64,000 bases of DNA from Flavobacteriales bacterium (GTDB taxonomy: Bacteria; Bacteroidota; Bacteroidia; Flavobacteriales_F; PHOS-HE28): the NCBI GenBank assembly GCA_016788635.1, contig JAEUSU010000024.1:1-64000 (forward strand), written 5' to 3'. The position numbers and the translations under genes were made by a program. Under the pieces are notes generated by a model that worked only from the letters and a program-made list of their open reading frames with translations, did not search any database and was not told the origin of the DNA. Shown here one piece after another: positions 16,991-27,100 of this stretch (the first letter of the stretch is position 1; the number at the start of each line of letters is the position of its first letter).

Positions 16991-19083
16991 CGCTTCACGA
17001 AGCGCACCACGCGGTCGCCACCGGCTTGTTGGATACGCACGAGGTATACCCCGCTCTCCAGCGGTGCCACCGGCAATTGCACGCGCTGTTCACCGGCGGT
17101 GAGCAGGCCGTCATGCAACACCTTCAGGCTGCGGCCCAGGGCGTCGAACAGCTCGATGCGTGTCGCCTCCGCACGTTCCATCACCAACCATAGCTCTGCT
17201 TGATCGGTGGCGGGGTTCGGGCGCACCAGGGGTTCCGTGCTGGCGGTCACCACTTCCGAGAGGCCCACCGGCATGCCATTGATGTTGATGTCATCCAGCC
17301 AGAAGTTGTTGCCACCCTGGTTCTGGAACCAGAACTTGAAGCGGAAATCGCTGGTCCAGAAGGAGGAGATGATGTTGGTCACCTCGGTGTATGCCCATTG
17401 CGCTGGCCCGTTGGGTGTGAAGGGGGCGGTCTGGTCCGGGGCCGTGGTGAGGTTGGTGCTGGCGCGCATCTGCTTGCGCAGGCTCCAGGTGGCGCCGCAA
17501 TCACTGCTCACGTACACGCGCAGAATGTCGTTGTCGCCGCTCGCGCGCCGCGTAAAGGCATGCCGGAAGCTCAGGGTCACCTGCGTGGCGTTGCTCAGGT
17601 CCACGGTGGTGCTCATCAGCTCATCGATGTCGTTCGTGTCGTTCGCCGCGTTGTTCAGCAGGATGCTCCTGCTACCGCTGTATGCGGCGGCGTTGCTCAA
17701 TGCGAAGGTCACACCGCTATTCTGGTTCACCACGCTCCATTCCGCATCCGGCAAGGTGCTCACGCTCTCGAAGTCCTCGGTGTAGGGCGTGGGTGCGCCG
17801 GTGGCGGGCAGTACGGTGATGTAGTTCGTTTCGGTGGTGCTCACGGAACCGGCGCTGTTGCCCGCAGTGAGGGTAACGGCGTAGATGCCCGGCGTGTCAT
17901 AGGTCACTGCGGGGTTCTCCTGCGTGGAATTGGCGGGGCTGCCACCCGGGAAGCTCCAGGACCAGGAGGTGGCGCCGTGGTAGCTGGCATCCTGGAACTG
18001 CACCTGGCTGCCGGCGCATACGATGCGGTTGTCACTGGAGAGCGCCGCCGCACACAAGAGGTCGGTACCATTCGTTCCGGTGGCCGCCAGATTGCCGGGC
18101 TGCCACAACTGGTTGCGTTGCGCGGTGTTGCTGTTCAGTGCGGCCAGCATGCGGGTCTTCTGGCCGTTGGTGAACATCTTGCTGCAGTACGAGTACTCCA
18201 TGTAGTTCTCCACATTGTCCAGACTTCCGCAGCTGATGCCACTGATATTGCAGCTCGTCCAGCCGACGGTGTTCGGGGTGTCGCTCACGTTGTCATCCTC
18301 GCTGCAATTGGATGCCAGGCCGGGGTCATTCGTCGGGCCCCAGGTGTGGCGCAGGTTGATCCAATGCCCCACCTCGTGGGTGAGCGTGCGTGAGCGCTGC
18401 GGGCTGCTGGTGCCGATGCTGCCCGTGTAATTGTGCAGGAGCACGATGCCATCCGCCGTCACGCCCCAGCTGCTGTTCACCGAGCCGGGCGTGTAGGTGT
18501 AGCCTGCCGCACCAGCTGCGCTGGCGGCCACCCACACGTTCAGGTACTTGTTGCGCGGCCATTGGATCAGGTCCTTCATGGTCTGCGTGCCGTCATACGT
18601 GAGCACGCTTTGGGTGCGGGTGATGCCGCGCGTGCAGTTGCCGCTGGGGTCCTTCTGCGCCAGGCGGAAGGTGATGCCCACATTGGCCACCACGCCCAGG
18701 AAGGCGGGGTTCACAGCGTTCCAATCGGCGTTCAACTGATTGAAATCGTCGTTCAGCACGCGCATGGCGTCCTCGATCTGTTCATCACTGATGTTCTCCG
18801 GCCCGTTGTCGTGGATGATGTGGAAGACCACGGGGATCACATAGGTGCTGCCTCCACCGCGGTTCTCGGCGTCCGCTGCAAAGGCCGCCGTTTGTCCTTC
18901 CAAGGCCTGGTCGGCCGCATCGATCTCCGCCAGGCGGGCGGGATCGTGCTGATGCAGGGGGGCCAGCAGGAGCAGGTCGTTGTTGCGGCAGGTGAGGTGG
19001 TCCGGGTGCTGGGCCATGCTTTGCTGCGCAAAAAGGGCCAACACGGACAGCGTGCCGTAACGGACGATTTGAATGAACTTCAT
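16987..19083 (-). CDS. Secreted M43-type zinc metalloprotease with PKD domain and type IX sorting tail
   Basis: A 698-residue exported protease. A signal peptide (cleavage after QQSMAQ) and a pro-region precede the pappalysin-like catalytic domain, whose metzincin motif HEVGHWINLRH has His236, His240 and His246. A typical Cys-rich segment and the Met-turn region (MEYSYCSKMFTNGQ) follow. A PKD domain (SWSWSFPGGSPANSTQENP) comes next, then a jelly-roll/MAM-like region. The end is a type IX sorting domain (VRPNPATDQAELWLV ... GVYLVRIQQAGG), so export through SprA and surface attachment or release are expected. The ATG at 19083 was chosen because the signal peptide starts there. TAATTTTG at 19124-19117 is its likely promoter. 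Confidence 0.9.
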   Translation of the reverse strand: MKFIQIVRYGTLSVLALFAQQSMAQHPDHLTCRNNDLLLLAPLHQHDPARLAEIDAADQALEGQTAAFAADAENRGGGSTYVIPVVFHIIHDNGPENISDEQIEDAMRVLNDDFNQLNADWNAVNPAFLGVVANVGITFRLAQKDPSGNCTRGITRTQSVLTYDGTQTMKDLIQWPRNKYLNVWVAASAAGAAGYTYTPGSVNSSWGVTADGIVLLHNYTGSIGTSSPQRSRTLTHEVGHWINLRHTWGPTNDPGLASNCSEDDNVSDTPNTVGWTSCNISGISCGSLDNVENYMEYSYCSKMFTNGQKTRMLAALNSNTAQRNQLWQPGNLAATGTNGTDLLCAAALSSDNRIVCAGSQVQFQDASYHGATSWSWSFPGGSPANSTQENPAVTYDTPGIYAVTLTAGNSAGSVSTTETNYITVLPATGAPTPYTEDFESVSTLPDAEWSVVNQNSGVTFALSNAAAYSGSRSILLNNAANDTNDIDELMSTTVDLSNATQVTLSFRHAFTRRASGDNDILRVYVSSDCGATWSLRKQMRASTNLTTAPDQTAPFTPNGPAQWAYTEVTNIISSFWTSDFRFKFWFQNQGGNNFWLDDININGMPVGLSEVVTASTEPLVRPNPATDQAELWLVMERAEATRIELFDALGRSLKVLHDGLLTAGEQRVQLPVAPLESGVYLVRIQQAGGDRVVRFVKR

Positions 19084-19116
19084 GAGGGAACGGGTCAGGG
19101 GTTCGGAATGGGAACC

Positions 19117-19124
19117 CAAAATTA
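19117..19124 (-). promoter_or_regulatory. -7 element TAATTTTG for the M43 protease
   Basis: Exact TAnnTTTG match on the minus strand, 33 bases before the ATG at 19083. Confidence 0.6.
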
Positions 19125-19207
19125 CCCGATCGTGTTCAAACGTTCGGTCATGGGATCGTCCTGATCCTCAGCAAGCTTGGGGTCCAACCCGCGTCTGCCG
19201 GACCGCC

Positions 19208-20365
19208 TCAGCGTGCCAGTGCGCGCTCCAGGTCGGCGATCAGGTCCTCCACGTCCTCGATGCCCACGCTCAGGCGTATGAGCGTGTCCAGCAGGCCGTT
19301 ACGCAACCGGTCCTCACGTGGAATGCTGGCGTGCGTCATGCTGGCCGGGTGGCCGATGAGCGACTCCACCCCCCCGAGCGATTCGGCCAGTGTGAATAAC
19401 TCGGTGTTGCTCAGCACGCGCAGGGCATCCTCCATCCGGTCGCCCTTCAGGGTGAAGCTCACCATGCCGCCGAAGCCACGCATCTGCCGGGCCGCCACGG
19501 CATGGCCGGGGTGGTCGGTGAAGCCCGGCCAATGCACGCGGTCCACCAGGGGATGTCCTTTCAGGTACTCGGCCACCGCTTTACCGTTGGCGCAATGCCG
19601 TTCCATGCGCAGGTGCAGGGTCTTGATGCCGCGCAGCACCAGGAAACAATCCATGGGCCCGGGCGTGGCGCCGCTGCTGTTCTGCACGAATGCCAGGCGT
19701 TCAGCCAATGACCCTGAGCCCGTCGAAGGGTCCTTGACCACCAAGGCGCCCATGACCACATCGCTATGGCCGGCCATGTATTTGGTCAGCGAGTGCATCA
19801 CGATGTCCGCGCCCAGGTCCAGCGGCGTTTGCAGGTAGGGCGTCGCGAAGGTGTTGTCCACCGCCAGCAAGCAGTTGTTGGCCTTGGCGATGGCGGCCAA
19901 GGCGGCGATGTCCACCACACGCAGCAATGGGTTGGTGGGGGTCTCGGCCCAGATCAATTTCGTCTCCGGGCGCATGGCGGCTTCCACCTGGTCGGTGTCG
20001 GTCATGTCCACGAAGCTGAAACGCACACCGAAGCCCGCGAAGATCTTGGTGAAGAGGCGGTAGGTGCCTCCGTAGAGGTCATTCGTGCTCACCACGTGGT
20101 CGTCGGGCTGCAACAACTTGATCACCGCATCGATGGCGGCCATGCCCGTGGCGAAGCACAGCCCATGGGTGCCGTTCTCCAGCGTGGCCAGGTTGCGCTG
20201 CAATGCCGTGCGCGTGGGGTTGTGCGTGCGCGAGTACTCGTAGCCCTTGTGCTGGCCGGGGGCGGCCTGGGCATAGGTGCTGGTCTGGAAGATCGGGGTC
20301 ATCACCGCGCCGGTGCCCGGGTCGGGCTCCAGGCCGGCGTGGATCGCTTTCGTGCCGAAACGCAT
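19208..20365 (-). CDS. Cystathionine gamma-synthase/lyase-family PLP enzyme
   Basis: A 385-residue Cys/Met-metabolism PLP enzyme. The cofactor Lys195 lies in HSLTKYMAGHSD. Other family landmarks are YEYSRTHNPTR, ATGMAAID, SNDLYGGTYR-like TNDLYGGTY, WAETPTNP and DNTFATPY. Near the end, SLGGVESLIGHPASMTHAS matches the substrate-binding region. Sequence alone does not separate gamma-synthase (methionine synthesis) from gamma-lyase (cysteine synthesis); the ELFTLAESLGGVESL text is common to both. Residues about 209-217 (DPSTGSGS) are an insertion coded by a palindromic repeat. A TACCTTCG element precedes it by 39 bases. Confidence 0.88.
   Translation of the reverse strand: MRFGTKAIHAGLEPDPGTGAVMTPIFQTSTYAQAAPGQHKGYEYSRTHNPTRTALQRNLATLENGTHGLCFATGMAAIDAVIKLLQPDDHVVSTNDLYGGTYRLFTKIFAGFGVRFSFVDMTDTDQVEAAMRPETKLIWAETPTNPLLRVVDIAALAAIAKANNCLLAVDNTFATPYLQTPLDLGADIVMHSLTKYMAGHSDVVMGALVVKDPSTGSGSLAERLAFVQNSSGATPGPMDCFLVLRGIKTLHLRMERHCANGKAVAEYLKGHPLVDRVHWPGFTDHPGHAVAARQMRGFGGMVSFTLKGDRMEDALRVLSNTELFTLAESLGGVESLIGHPASMTHASIPREDRLRNGLLDTLIRLSVGIEDVEDLIADLERALAR
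19710..19732. repeat. Short palindromic repeat inside the PLP enzyme gene
   Basis: GACCCT (19710-19715) pairs with AGGGTC (19727-19732) around the loop GAGCCCGTCGA. It is read in frame as DPSTGSGS, a surface-loop-like insertion shortly after the PLP lysine domain. Compare the copies at 2987-3010 and 4869-4889. Confidence 0.5.
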
Positions 20366-20404
20366 GGGAATTGGGAATGAGCCTGCCTACCTCAAGCAGG
20401 GGCG

Positions 20405-20412
20405 CGAAGGTA
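20405..20412 (-). promoter_or_regulatory. -7-like element TACCTTCG for the PLP enzyme gene
   Basis: TAnnTTCG variant, within the longer word CTACCTTCGCGCC that also precedes gdhA. Confidence 0.45.
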
Positions 20413-20417
20413 GCGGG

Positions 20418-21206
20418 CTACTGCTCATCGGCCCGAGTGAGGGCCGCCGCCCGCATCGCCGCCGCGCGTTCCTTGCCGAGGTAACGCTCAATGCCCGCGT
20501 GGGCCAGGTACACCAATGGGGTGCTTAGCACCGCCACCAGGAACTTGTAGGTGTAGGCGGTGAGCACCAGCGCCGTGCAGCGTGCGAAGCTGAAGTCGTT
20601 GCGCAGCACCCAGAAGGCCATGTAGGTCACCACCACACTGTCGATGAGCTGGCTGATGAGCGTGCTGCCGGTGGCGCGCAGCCAGATGCGCTTGTCACCG
20701 GTGAGACGCTTGATCGCGCGGAAGCTGAAGGCATCCACCAGCTGCCCCACAATGAAAGCCGTGAGCGAGCCGAGGATGATGTTCATGCCCTGCCCGAAGA
20801 TGGCCGCGAAGGCCACTTGCATGTCGGGCACGCCGCGCGCCGCGTTCAGCCCCACCCAGAAGTCCGCCGGCGGCAGGTGGATGGCGAGGTAGAGCACCCC
20901 GAAGGCGAAGGCGATGAGCGCTGCGGTGAGCAGGGTGAGGAAGCGCACACCACGCACGCCGTAGTAGTCGTTCACCACGTCCGTCATGATGAAGACGATG
21001 GGCCAGGGCAGCACGCCCACACTGAGCACGAAGCTGAGGCCACCCTCGCCGAGCAGGGTGAAGTCGCTCTTCTCCACCCCCAACACGCTTTCCAGTTGGA
21101 AGAGCTTCACGCCGATGAGCTCGGCCAGTAGCGCATTGGCCACGAAGAAGCCGCCGAGGATGACGAAGAGCCGCGTGGCGCGGTCGCGGAGGAGGACGTG
21201 GATCAC
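20418..21206 (-). CDS. Queuosine precursor transporter (YhhQ/QPTR family)
   Basis: A 262-residue integral membrane protein with about six hydrophobic segments (for example LFVILGGFFVANALLAELIG, FLTLLTAALIAFAFGVLYLA, FLVAVLSTPLVYLAH). Family landmarks are NALLAELIGVKLF, the acidic TDVVNDYYG loop and the QLVDAFSF segment. It imports queuosine precursors such as preQ1 across the inner membrane. Its ATG at 21206 overlaps the stop of the MOSC gene by four bases, so the two are coupled. QueG, which completes queuosine from epoxyqueuosine, is encoded at 37334-38269. Confidence 0.87.
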   Translation of the reverse strand: MIHVLLRDRATRLFVILGGFFVANALLAELIGVKLFQLESVLGVEKSDFTLLGEGGLSFVLSVGVLPWPIVFIMTDVVNDYYGVRGVRFLTLLTAALIAFAFGVLYLAIHLPPADFWVGLNAARGVPDMQVAFAAIFGQGMNIILGSLTAFIVGQLVDAFSFRAIKRLTGDKRIWLRATGSTLISQLIDSVVVTYMAFWVLRNDFSFARCTALVLTAYTYKFLVAVLSTPLVYLAHAGIERYLGKERAAAMRAAALTRADEQ

Positions 21207-22006
21207 GGGTGCACAAGATCGCCCACCCGCACCACATCGCCAGCCACCACCACCGCGTTCATGCCGAAGTTCACGTCATGGCCATGCTTGCGGTAGGTGG
21301 CCAGGGTGCGCAGAGGTTCCTTGCCACGTGCGCCGGTGCGCTGGTCGGTGGTGGTGATCACGCAGCGTGAGCAGGGTTTCACCAGTTGGAAGGTGCACGT
21401 GCCGATCCGGATCGTGCGCCATTTATCTTCCTGGTACGACTCACCGCCGGCGATCACCAGGTTGGGCCGGAAGCGGTCCATGGGGATCGGCGTGTCCAGC
21501 CGGGCGTTCAGGTCGTCCAGCGAGGCCTGGGAGATGATCAGGTAGGGAAAGCCATCGCTGAGCGCGGTGAGCGCATCGGCATACTGCGTATCGGTGGGGC
21601 GCAGGGCGGCGTCGGGCATGTACACCAGCTGGCAGGGCTGGCCGAGGCGCTGCCTGAACCAGGCATTCACTTCATGGGGTGCGGCGATGGCATCCACTGG
21701 ATCGCTCCACACCTGGGTGCGTTGGACCACGCCTTGTTGCAGCGCCCATGGCAGCTCGATGGTGCGGCCATCGCGCCGATCGGTCACGCGAAAGCCATCC
21801 ACCAGCGGGGCCGTATGCAGGCAGGCCAGTTGCGGCAGCTCGCGCTGGCTCAGGAAGCGCCCCTGCGCATCCACCAGCATCCAGCGGCGGTCATGCTCCA
21901 GGCCGCGGTCGGTAAGGCGTGCTTCGGCCACGGAGAACCCGCCCAGGGATTTGACGGGGTGGATGTGGATGGTGGCGAGGTGAAGCCTGTCCTGTTCCAC
22001 GTTCAT
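21203..22006 (-). CDS. MOSC-domain protein (YcbX/mARC-like)
   Basis: A 267-residue protein with an N-terminal MOSC_N beta-barrel (IHIHPVKSLGGFSV, LEHDRRWMLVD) and a C-terminal MOSC domain (FRPNLVIAGG). It has the molybdenum-coordinating cysteine candidate Cys212 in KPCSRCVITTTDQ. Such proteins reduce N-hydroxylated compounds using the molybdenum cofactor. The ATG at 22006 is used because upstream in-frame codons are Arg/Cys-rich, unlike the family. The electron donor domain found in some relatives is absent. Confidence 0.85.
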   Translation of the reverse strand: MNVEQDRLHLATIHIHPVKSLGGFSVAEARLTDRGLEHDRRWMLVDAQGRFLSQRELPQLACLHTAPLVDGFRVTDRRDGRTIELPWALQQGVVQRTQVWSDPVDAIAAPHEVNAWFRQRLGQPCQLVYMPDAALRPTDTQYADALTALSDGFPYLIISQASLDDLNARLDTPIPMDRFRPNLVIAGGESYQEDKWRTIRIGTCTFQLVKPCSRCVITTTDQRTGARGKEPLRTLATYRKHGHDVNFGMNAVVVAGDVVRVGDLVHP

Positions 22007-22052
22007 CGCTGAGAGCATGCACCCGTGTTGGCGTCCACGCCGGGCTGGTCTC

Positions 22053-22529
22053 CTACTGCACCCGCGGCAGATCGATCTCGTCGGGCACCACATAGGCGCC
22101 CGGGAATTCGGTCTTCAACTGTTGCCGCAGGCGCTCGGCCTCAATGCGGTCGCGCAGGTCGCCCACGCGCACCTTGAAGTTGGGTGCCTGGTAGACGAGG
22201 TAGGCGGGCACGTCCGGGTGTTTCAGCAGAAAGCTCCGCCTAACCTCCTCGCCCTGTTTGCGGTCGCTGCCCAGGAACACCTGCACGCGGTAGCCACGGA
22301 GCACCTGCTTGCGCGCGGCATAGTCGGCCATGAATTTGGCCACGCGTGGGTCCTCGCGTAGCACCACACCATCGCCGGTGGTGGTCACGGTGGGTGTATC
22401 CGCCGGGGCCCTGGTGGCGCTGCCCGTGTGAGGCTGGAAGTATTTGCGGGCGTCCTGGCCGCCATCCTGGGCACTTAACAAGGAGATCAGCAGGAGGCTG
22501 CCGGTAAGAATTGCGTAACGCATGCGCAT
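22053..22529 (-). CDS. SPOR-domain exported protein
   Basis: A 158-residue protein with a signal peptide (MRMRYAILTGSLLLISLLSAQ). The C-terminal half is a SPOR domain (LRGYRVQVFLGSDRKQGEEV, FKVRVGDLRDRIEAERLRQQL), which binds denuded septal peptidoglycan glycans. The middle is a Thr/Pro-rich linker. A start two codons later (22523) is equally possible. It is probably a cell-envelope or division-associated factor. Confidence 0.82.
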   Translation of the reverse strand: MRMRYAILTGSLLLISLLSAQDGGQDARKYFQPHTGSATRAPADTPTVTTTGDGVVLREDPRVAKFMADYAARKQVLRGYRVQVFLGSDRKQGEEVRRSFLLKHPDVPAYLVYQAPNFKVRVGDLRDRIEAERLRQQLKTEFPGAYVVPDEIDLPRVQ

Positions 22530-22832
22530 GGCGGGGCGAAAGGTATGCCAGGGGGAAAGGCGGAATGTGGAAAGGAGACCTGGTCAGAGTATCAGGCATT
22601 TGATGAGGCGCTATCGAGCAAGAAGATACCTGTGGATGCCCAACCCCCAACCGGCCTCCTCATCAATCCCCAATTGGTCATCACGGTCTTGAGCCGGGGC
22701 AAGATCCAACTTTAGAACCACTCTAAATAGCACCCGCTTTCACCCTGCGCGTGACACTTCCGTGGCACGAACGCTCCGCCTGCTATTTTTGCCGCCGGAC
22801 CAGTGGAACGGTCCGTCCCTAAATCGTCCGGA
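22530..22832. other. Intergenic control region upstream of the act operon
   Basis: This 303-base gap has no gene. It holds a perfect 9-bp inverted repeat, TTGATGAGG (22600-22608) and CCTCATCAA (22658-22666), with 49 bases between the arms. The probable operon promoter TATTTTTG is at 22784-22791. In-frame ATGs at 22803 and 22833 both follow the promoter. Confidence 0.45.
22784..22791 (+). promoter_or_regulatory. -7 element TATTTTTG for the act-cox operon
   Basis: Exact TAnnTTTG match and the only strong one before actA. The transcript start would be near 22796-22798, just before the in-frame ATG at 22803. Confidence 0.65.
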
Positions 22833-24152
22833 ATGCCGCGCCCATCAAGGATCTCAACGCTTTTCGCCGGGCCCCGTCAGTTTTTCTTCGCGCTTTTCCT
22901 GTTGCTTGCTGCAGCTCCCCTGACCGCCCAGGTGGACCAGGCGCTGTACGACCAGGGGCAGAAGATCTTCAAGGGCAACTGCGCCAGCTGCCACAAGGTG
23001 GATAAGAAGATGACGGGCCCCGCCCTGCAGGGTGCCCGTGCACGTTGGGAGGGCAAGGGAGACATCTACGCCTGGATCCGCAACAGCACCGCCTATCTGA
23101 AGACGGGCAACGCCTACGCCAACCAGATCTTCGCCGAGTACAACAAGAGTGTGATGACGCCCATGGCGCTCACCGACGCGGAGATCGATGCCGTGTTGTA
23201 CTTCGCTGACAACTATGCGCCTCCGGCCCCTGCCGGCGGCACCACACCCGTGGCCGCGCCGGTGGGCGGGCCACAGACCGCTCCCGCCTGGCCCTGGCTG
23301 CTGATCGTGGCGCTGCTCTTCGCTATTGTGTGGATGAGCCTGCGCGGAGTGAAGAACCAGTTGCGCAGCGCCGTGAGCGAGGCGGAAGGGCATGGTCCTG
23401 TGGCCAACGAGACCTGGTGGGTGAGCTTGAAAGGCTGGGCATGGCGCAACAAGGCCTGGGCCTCGGTCATCAGCCTGTTGATCCTGAGCTACCTGGTGGT
23501 GCAACTGTGGAACTGGGCCTTCGTGATCGGTGTGTACGGCGGCGACCAGGTGCAGCACTACAAACCCTCCCAGCCCATCGCCTTCAACCACACCCTGCAC
23601 GCCGGCAAGGACAACCTGAACATCAACTGCCAGTACTGCCACAACAGTGCGGAGAAGAGCAAGCATGCCGGGATCCCCACGGCCAACGTGTGCATGAACT
23701 GCCACCAGGCGGTGAATGTGGGCCGGTCCGAGGCGGGCACGGCGGAGATCCAGAAGATCTACGCGGCCACCGGCTGGGATGCCGAGAACAACCGCTACAC
23801 CGGTGTGGAGAAGCCGATCATGTGGAACAAGGTGCACAACCTGCCGGACCACGTGTACTTCAGCCATGCCACGCACGTGGCCGTGGGCAAGATCGAATGC
23901 CAGAAATGCCACGGCCCCATCGATGAGAAGATGGACGTGGCCGAGCAGTGGGCCCCGCTCACCATGGGTTGGTGCATCCAGTGCCACGGCGAGACCGAAG
24001 TGCAGATGGCCGGCAACGGCTACTATGACGAAGTGCACCGCCGCCTGAAGGAGAACCCCATCGGGCAGCGTGAACTACGCAAATACCTGGAGGACGAGAA
24101 GATCACCGTGAAGGAGCTTGGCGGCTGGGAATGCGCCAAGTGCCACTACTAA
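22833..24152 (+). CDS. actA: Alternative complex III subunit ActA, multiheme cytochrome c
   Basis: A 439-residue periplasmic/membrane multiheme subunit that takes electrons from the quinol-oxidising complex. There are six CxxCH sites, at Cys50, 266, 287, 356, 381 and 434. The first lies in an N-terminal class I cytochrome c domain (KGNCASCHKVDKKMTGPAL), and the other five form the canonical pentaheme ActA part. Hydrophobic segments near 155-170 and 210-230 (WPWLLIVALLFAIVW) link the two. The ATG at 22833 gives a normal signal peptide ending PLTAQ; an in-frame ATG at 22803 closer to the promoter is the alternative. It is the first gene of actABCDEF-coxBA. Confidence 0.9.
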   Translation: MPRPSRISTLFAGPRQFFFALFLLLAAAPLTAQVDQALYDQGQKIFKGNCASCHKVDKKMTGPALQGARARWEGKGDIYAWIRNSTAYLKTGNAYANQIFAEYNKSVMTPMALTDAEIDAVLYFADNYAPPAPAGGTTPVAAPVGGPQTAPAWPWLLIVALLFAIVWMSLRGVKNQLRSAVSEAEGHGPVANETWWVSLKGWAWRNKAWASVISLLILSYLVVQLWNWAFVIGVYGGDQVQHYKPSQPIAFNHTLHAGKDNLNINCQYCHNSAEKSKHAGIPTANVCMNCHQAVNVGRSEAGTAEIQKIYAATGWDAENNRYTGVEKPIMWNKVHNLPDHVYFSHATHVAVGKIECQKCHGPIDEKMDVAEQWAPLTMGWCIQCHGETEVQMAGNGYYDEVHRRLKENPIGQRELRKYLEDEKITVKELGGWECAKCHY

Positions 24153-24169
24153 GAACACCGCGCCGACGC

Positions 24170-27100
24170 ATGCCGAGCACGAAGCGATACTGGCAGGACC
24201 TGGCCCAACTGGACCAGGCAGCCGATGTGATCAAGGGCCGCGAGCACGAGTTCCAGGCACCCACTCCGCTGGAGGAGGTGCTTGGTGACCGCAGCTTCCA
24301 GGGCGCCTCCACCGACCGCCGCGACTTTTTGAAGTTCCTGGGTTTCGGCCTGGGAGCCGCCACGCTGGCCGCCTGTGAGACCCCGGTGGTGAAGAGCATC
24401 CCCTACGTGAACAAGCCCGAGGAGATCGTGCCCGGCGTGGCCAACTGGTACGCCAGCACATACTACGATGGGAATGACTTCGCCAGTATTTTGGTGAAGA
24501 CGCGGGAGGCACGCCCCATCCACATCAAGGGCAATCCCCGCCACGGCCTCAACCGCGACCCGCAGCTGGACAAGGGCTCCATCAACTCACGCATCAACAG
24601 CAGCGTGCTGTCGCTCTACGACAGCATGCGCCTGCAGGGCCCGAAAAAGCGTGACGGCGAGAACTGGACCAATGCCGGCTGGTCTGAGGCGGATGACGCC
24701 ATCAGCGGCCAGCTCGCCACCATAGCCGGGCAGGGTGGACGCATCGTGCTGCTCACCCCCACGGTGATCAGCCCGAGCATCGTCGCTGCGTTCACGGCCT
24801 TCAAAGCGAAGTATGCCACGGCCGAACACGTCCAGTACGACCCCATCAGCTATCATGGGGTCACCACGGCCAACATGCGCAGCTTCGGCCGTCGCGCAAT
24901 GCCGGGCTACGACCTCACGCAGGCCGATGTGGTGGTGGGTGTGGACTGTGACTTCCTGAGCAGCTGGGGCAACACCACCGAGCACACCTGGCAGTATGCC
25001 CGCCGCCGCCGCCCGAGCGATGCCGGCATGAGCAAACACATCCAGTTCGAGGCCCGCATGAGCCTTACCGGCGCCAACGCCGATGAGCGCACGGCCATCA
25101 AGCCGAGCGAGGTGACGAACATCGTCATCAGCCTGCACGATCATGTGGCCAAGGCCACCGGTGGTGCGGCCGTGGGTGGCACCGATGCCAGTTGCGATGC
25201 CGCCACGGCGCACGCGGCTGAGAACCTGCTGAAGGCCCGGGGCCGCAGCGTGGTGCTGTGCGGCAGCAACAACGCCGATGTGCAGGTACTGGTGAACAGC
25301 ATCAACATGATGCTGGGCAACTACGGCACCACCATCGATCTGGACAACGCCAGCAACCTCTTCCAAGGGGACGATGCCGCCGTGGCCCAGTTGGTGAAGG
25401 ACCTGGAGGCCGGCCGCGTGGGCGCACTGCTCATCGCCGGTGTAAATCCCGCCTACACCCTGCCGGAGACTGAAGCGTTCAAGGCCGGTCTGGCGAAGAC
25501 GGGTCTCACGGTGAGCTTCAGCGGCTATGCCGATGAAACGGCGAGCCTCTGTGGGTGGATCCTGCCTGACCACCATTACCTGGAGTCGTGGAACGACTTC
25601 AACCCCAAGCCCGGGCACTACGCCGTGGCCCAGCCCACGATCAACCCGCTGTACAGCACCCGCGCATGGGGCGAGAGCCTCACCCGCTGGTGCGGTCAGT
25701 ACATCAACTGGCATGACCATGTGAAGGGCGTGTGGCGCGCGCGCTTGGAAGCCCAGGGCGGCAATGCCGATGAGCGTTGGTACCAGGCCGTGCATGACGG
25801 CGTGCTGGTGGGCTTCGTGAACGCACCCGGTGCCGTGACCTTCGCCGGTGATGTGAACGCCGCTGCGGCAGCAGCCAAAGCATCGGTGCAGGGCGCCGGT
25901 GAATGGGAGCTGCAGGTGTACACCTCAGAAGCCATCGGGGACGGCTCGCACGCCAACAACCCCTGGCTGCAGGAGATGCCGGACCCCATCACCAAGCTCA
26001 CCTGGGACAATGCATTGCTGATGGCGCCCGCTGACGTGGAGCGCCTGGGCTTGAACCGGTACATCGGCCAGGAACACCCGGCCAGCGTGTGCAAGGTGGC
26101 CGTGAACGGTGTGGAGGTGGAACTGCCCGTGCTGGCGGCTCCGGGCCAGAAGGCCGGTACACTGGCAGTGGCCCTGGGCTACGGCCGTGGCGCCAACGGG
26201 GAGGCCGTGGGCCGCGCGGCCTGCCTGCGTGATGACGATGGCAAACCCATGCCCGTGGGCCGCAACGCTTATCCCTTCACCGTACGCAGCGGTGGGGCGG
26301 TCAGCTATGATGTGCTCAGCGTTTCCGTGACGCCCACCGGCGCCACCTATCCGCTCGCGCTCACGCAGACGCACCTCACGGACATGGAGCGCCACAGCGT
26401 GGTGAAGGAGACCACCTTCGCCACCTGGGCCAAGCACGATTCGCAGCACACCTACAACCCGCCGCACCTGCTGGCGGTGCATGAGGATGTGAACGGCGAC
26501 GGGCTGATCAACGCGCTGGACAAGAAGCCGGTGACGCAGATCGACCTGTGGGAGGAGCACCCCGTGGAAGGCGTGGGCCACCGCTGGGGCCTGAGCATCG
26601 ACCTGAACAGCTGTATTGGTTGCGGTGCGTGCGTGACGGCCTGCAACAGCGAGAACAACATTCCGGTGGTGGGCAAGGACGAAGTGCGCCGCAGCCGCGA
26701 AATGCACTGGCTCCGCATCGATCGCTACTTCAACAGCGACATGACCAAGGCCCGTGCAGCGGAGGAAAGCGTGGGCACGATCGCCATGTACACCGCCATG
26801 GAGCGCCCGGCGGAGAACCCGCGTGTGGTCTTCATGCCGGTGATGTGCCAGCATTGCAACCACGCACCCTGCGAGACCGTGTGCCCCGTGGCGGCCACCA
26901 CGCACAGCAACGAGGGCCTCAACCAGATGTCCTACAACCGGTGCATCGGCACGCGCTACTGCGCCAACAACTGCCCCTACAAGGTGCGCCGCTTCAACTG
27001 GTTCAACTATGTGACCGAGAAGTTCGGCCAGGTGAACCCCGCCTGGGATGAAGTGGGCCGCATGGTGCTGAACCCGGATGTTACGGTGCGGGCCCGTGGC

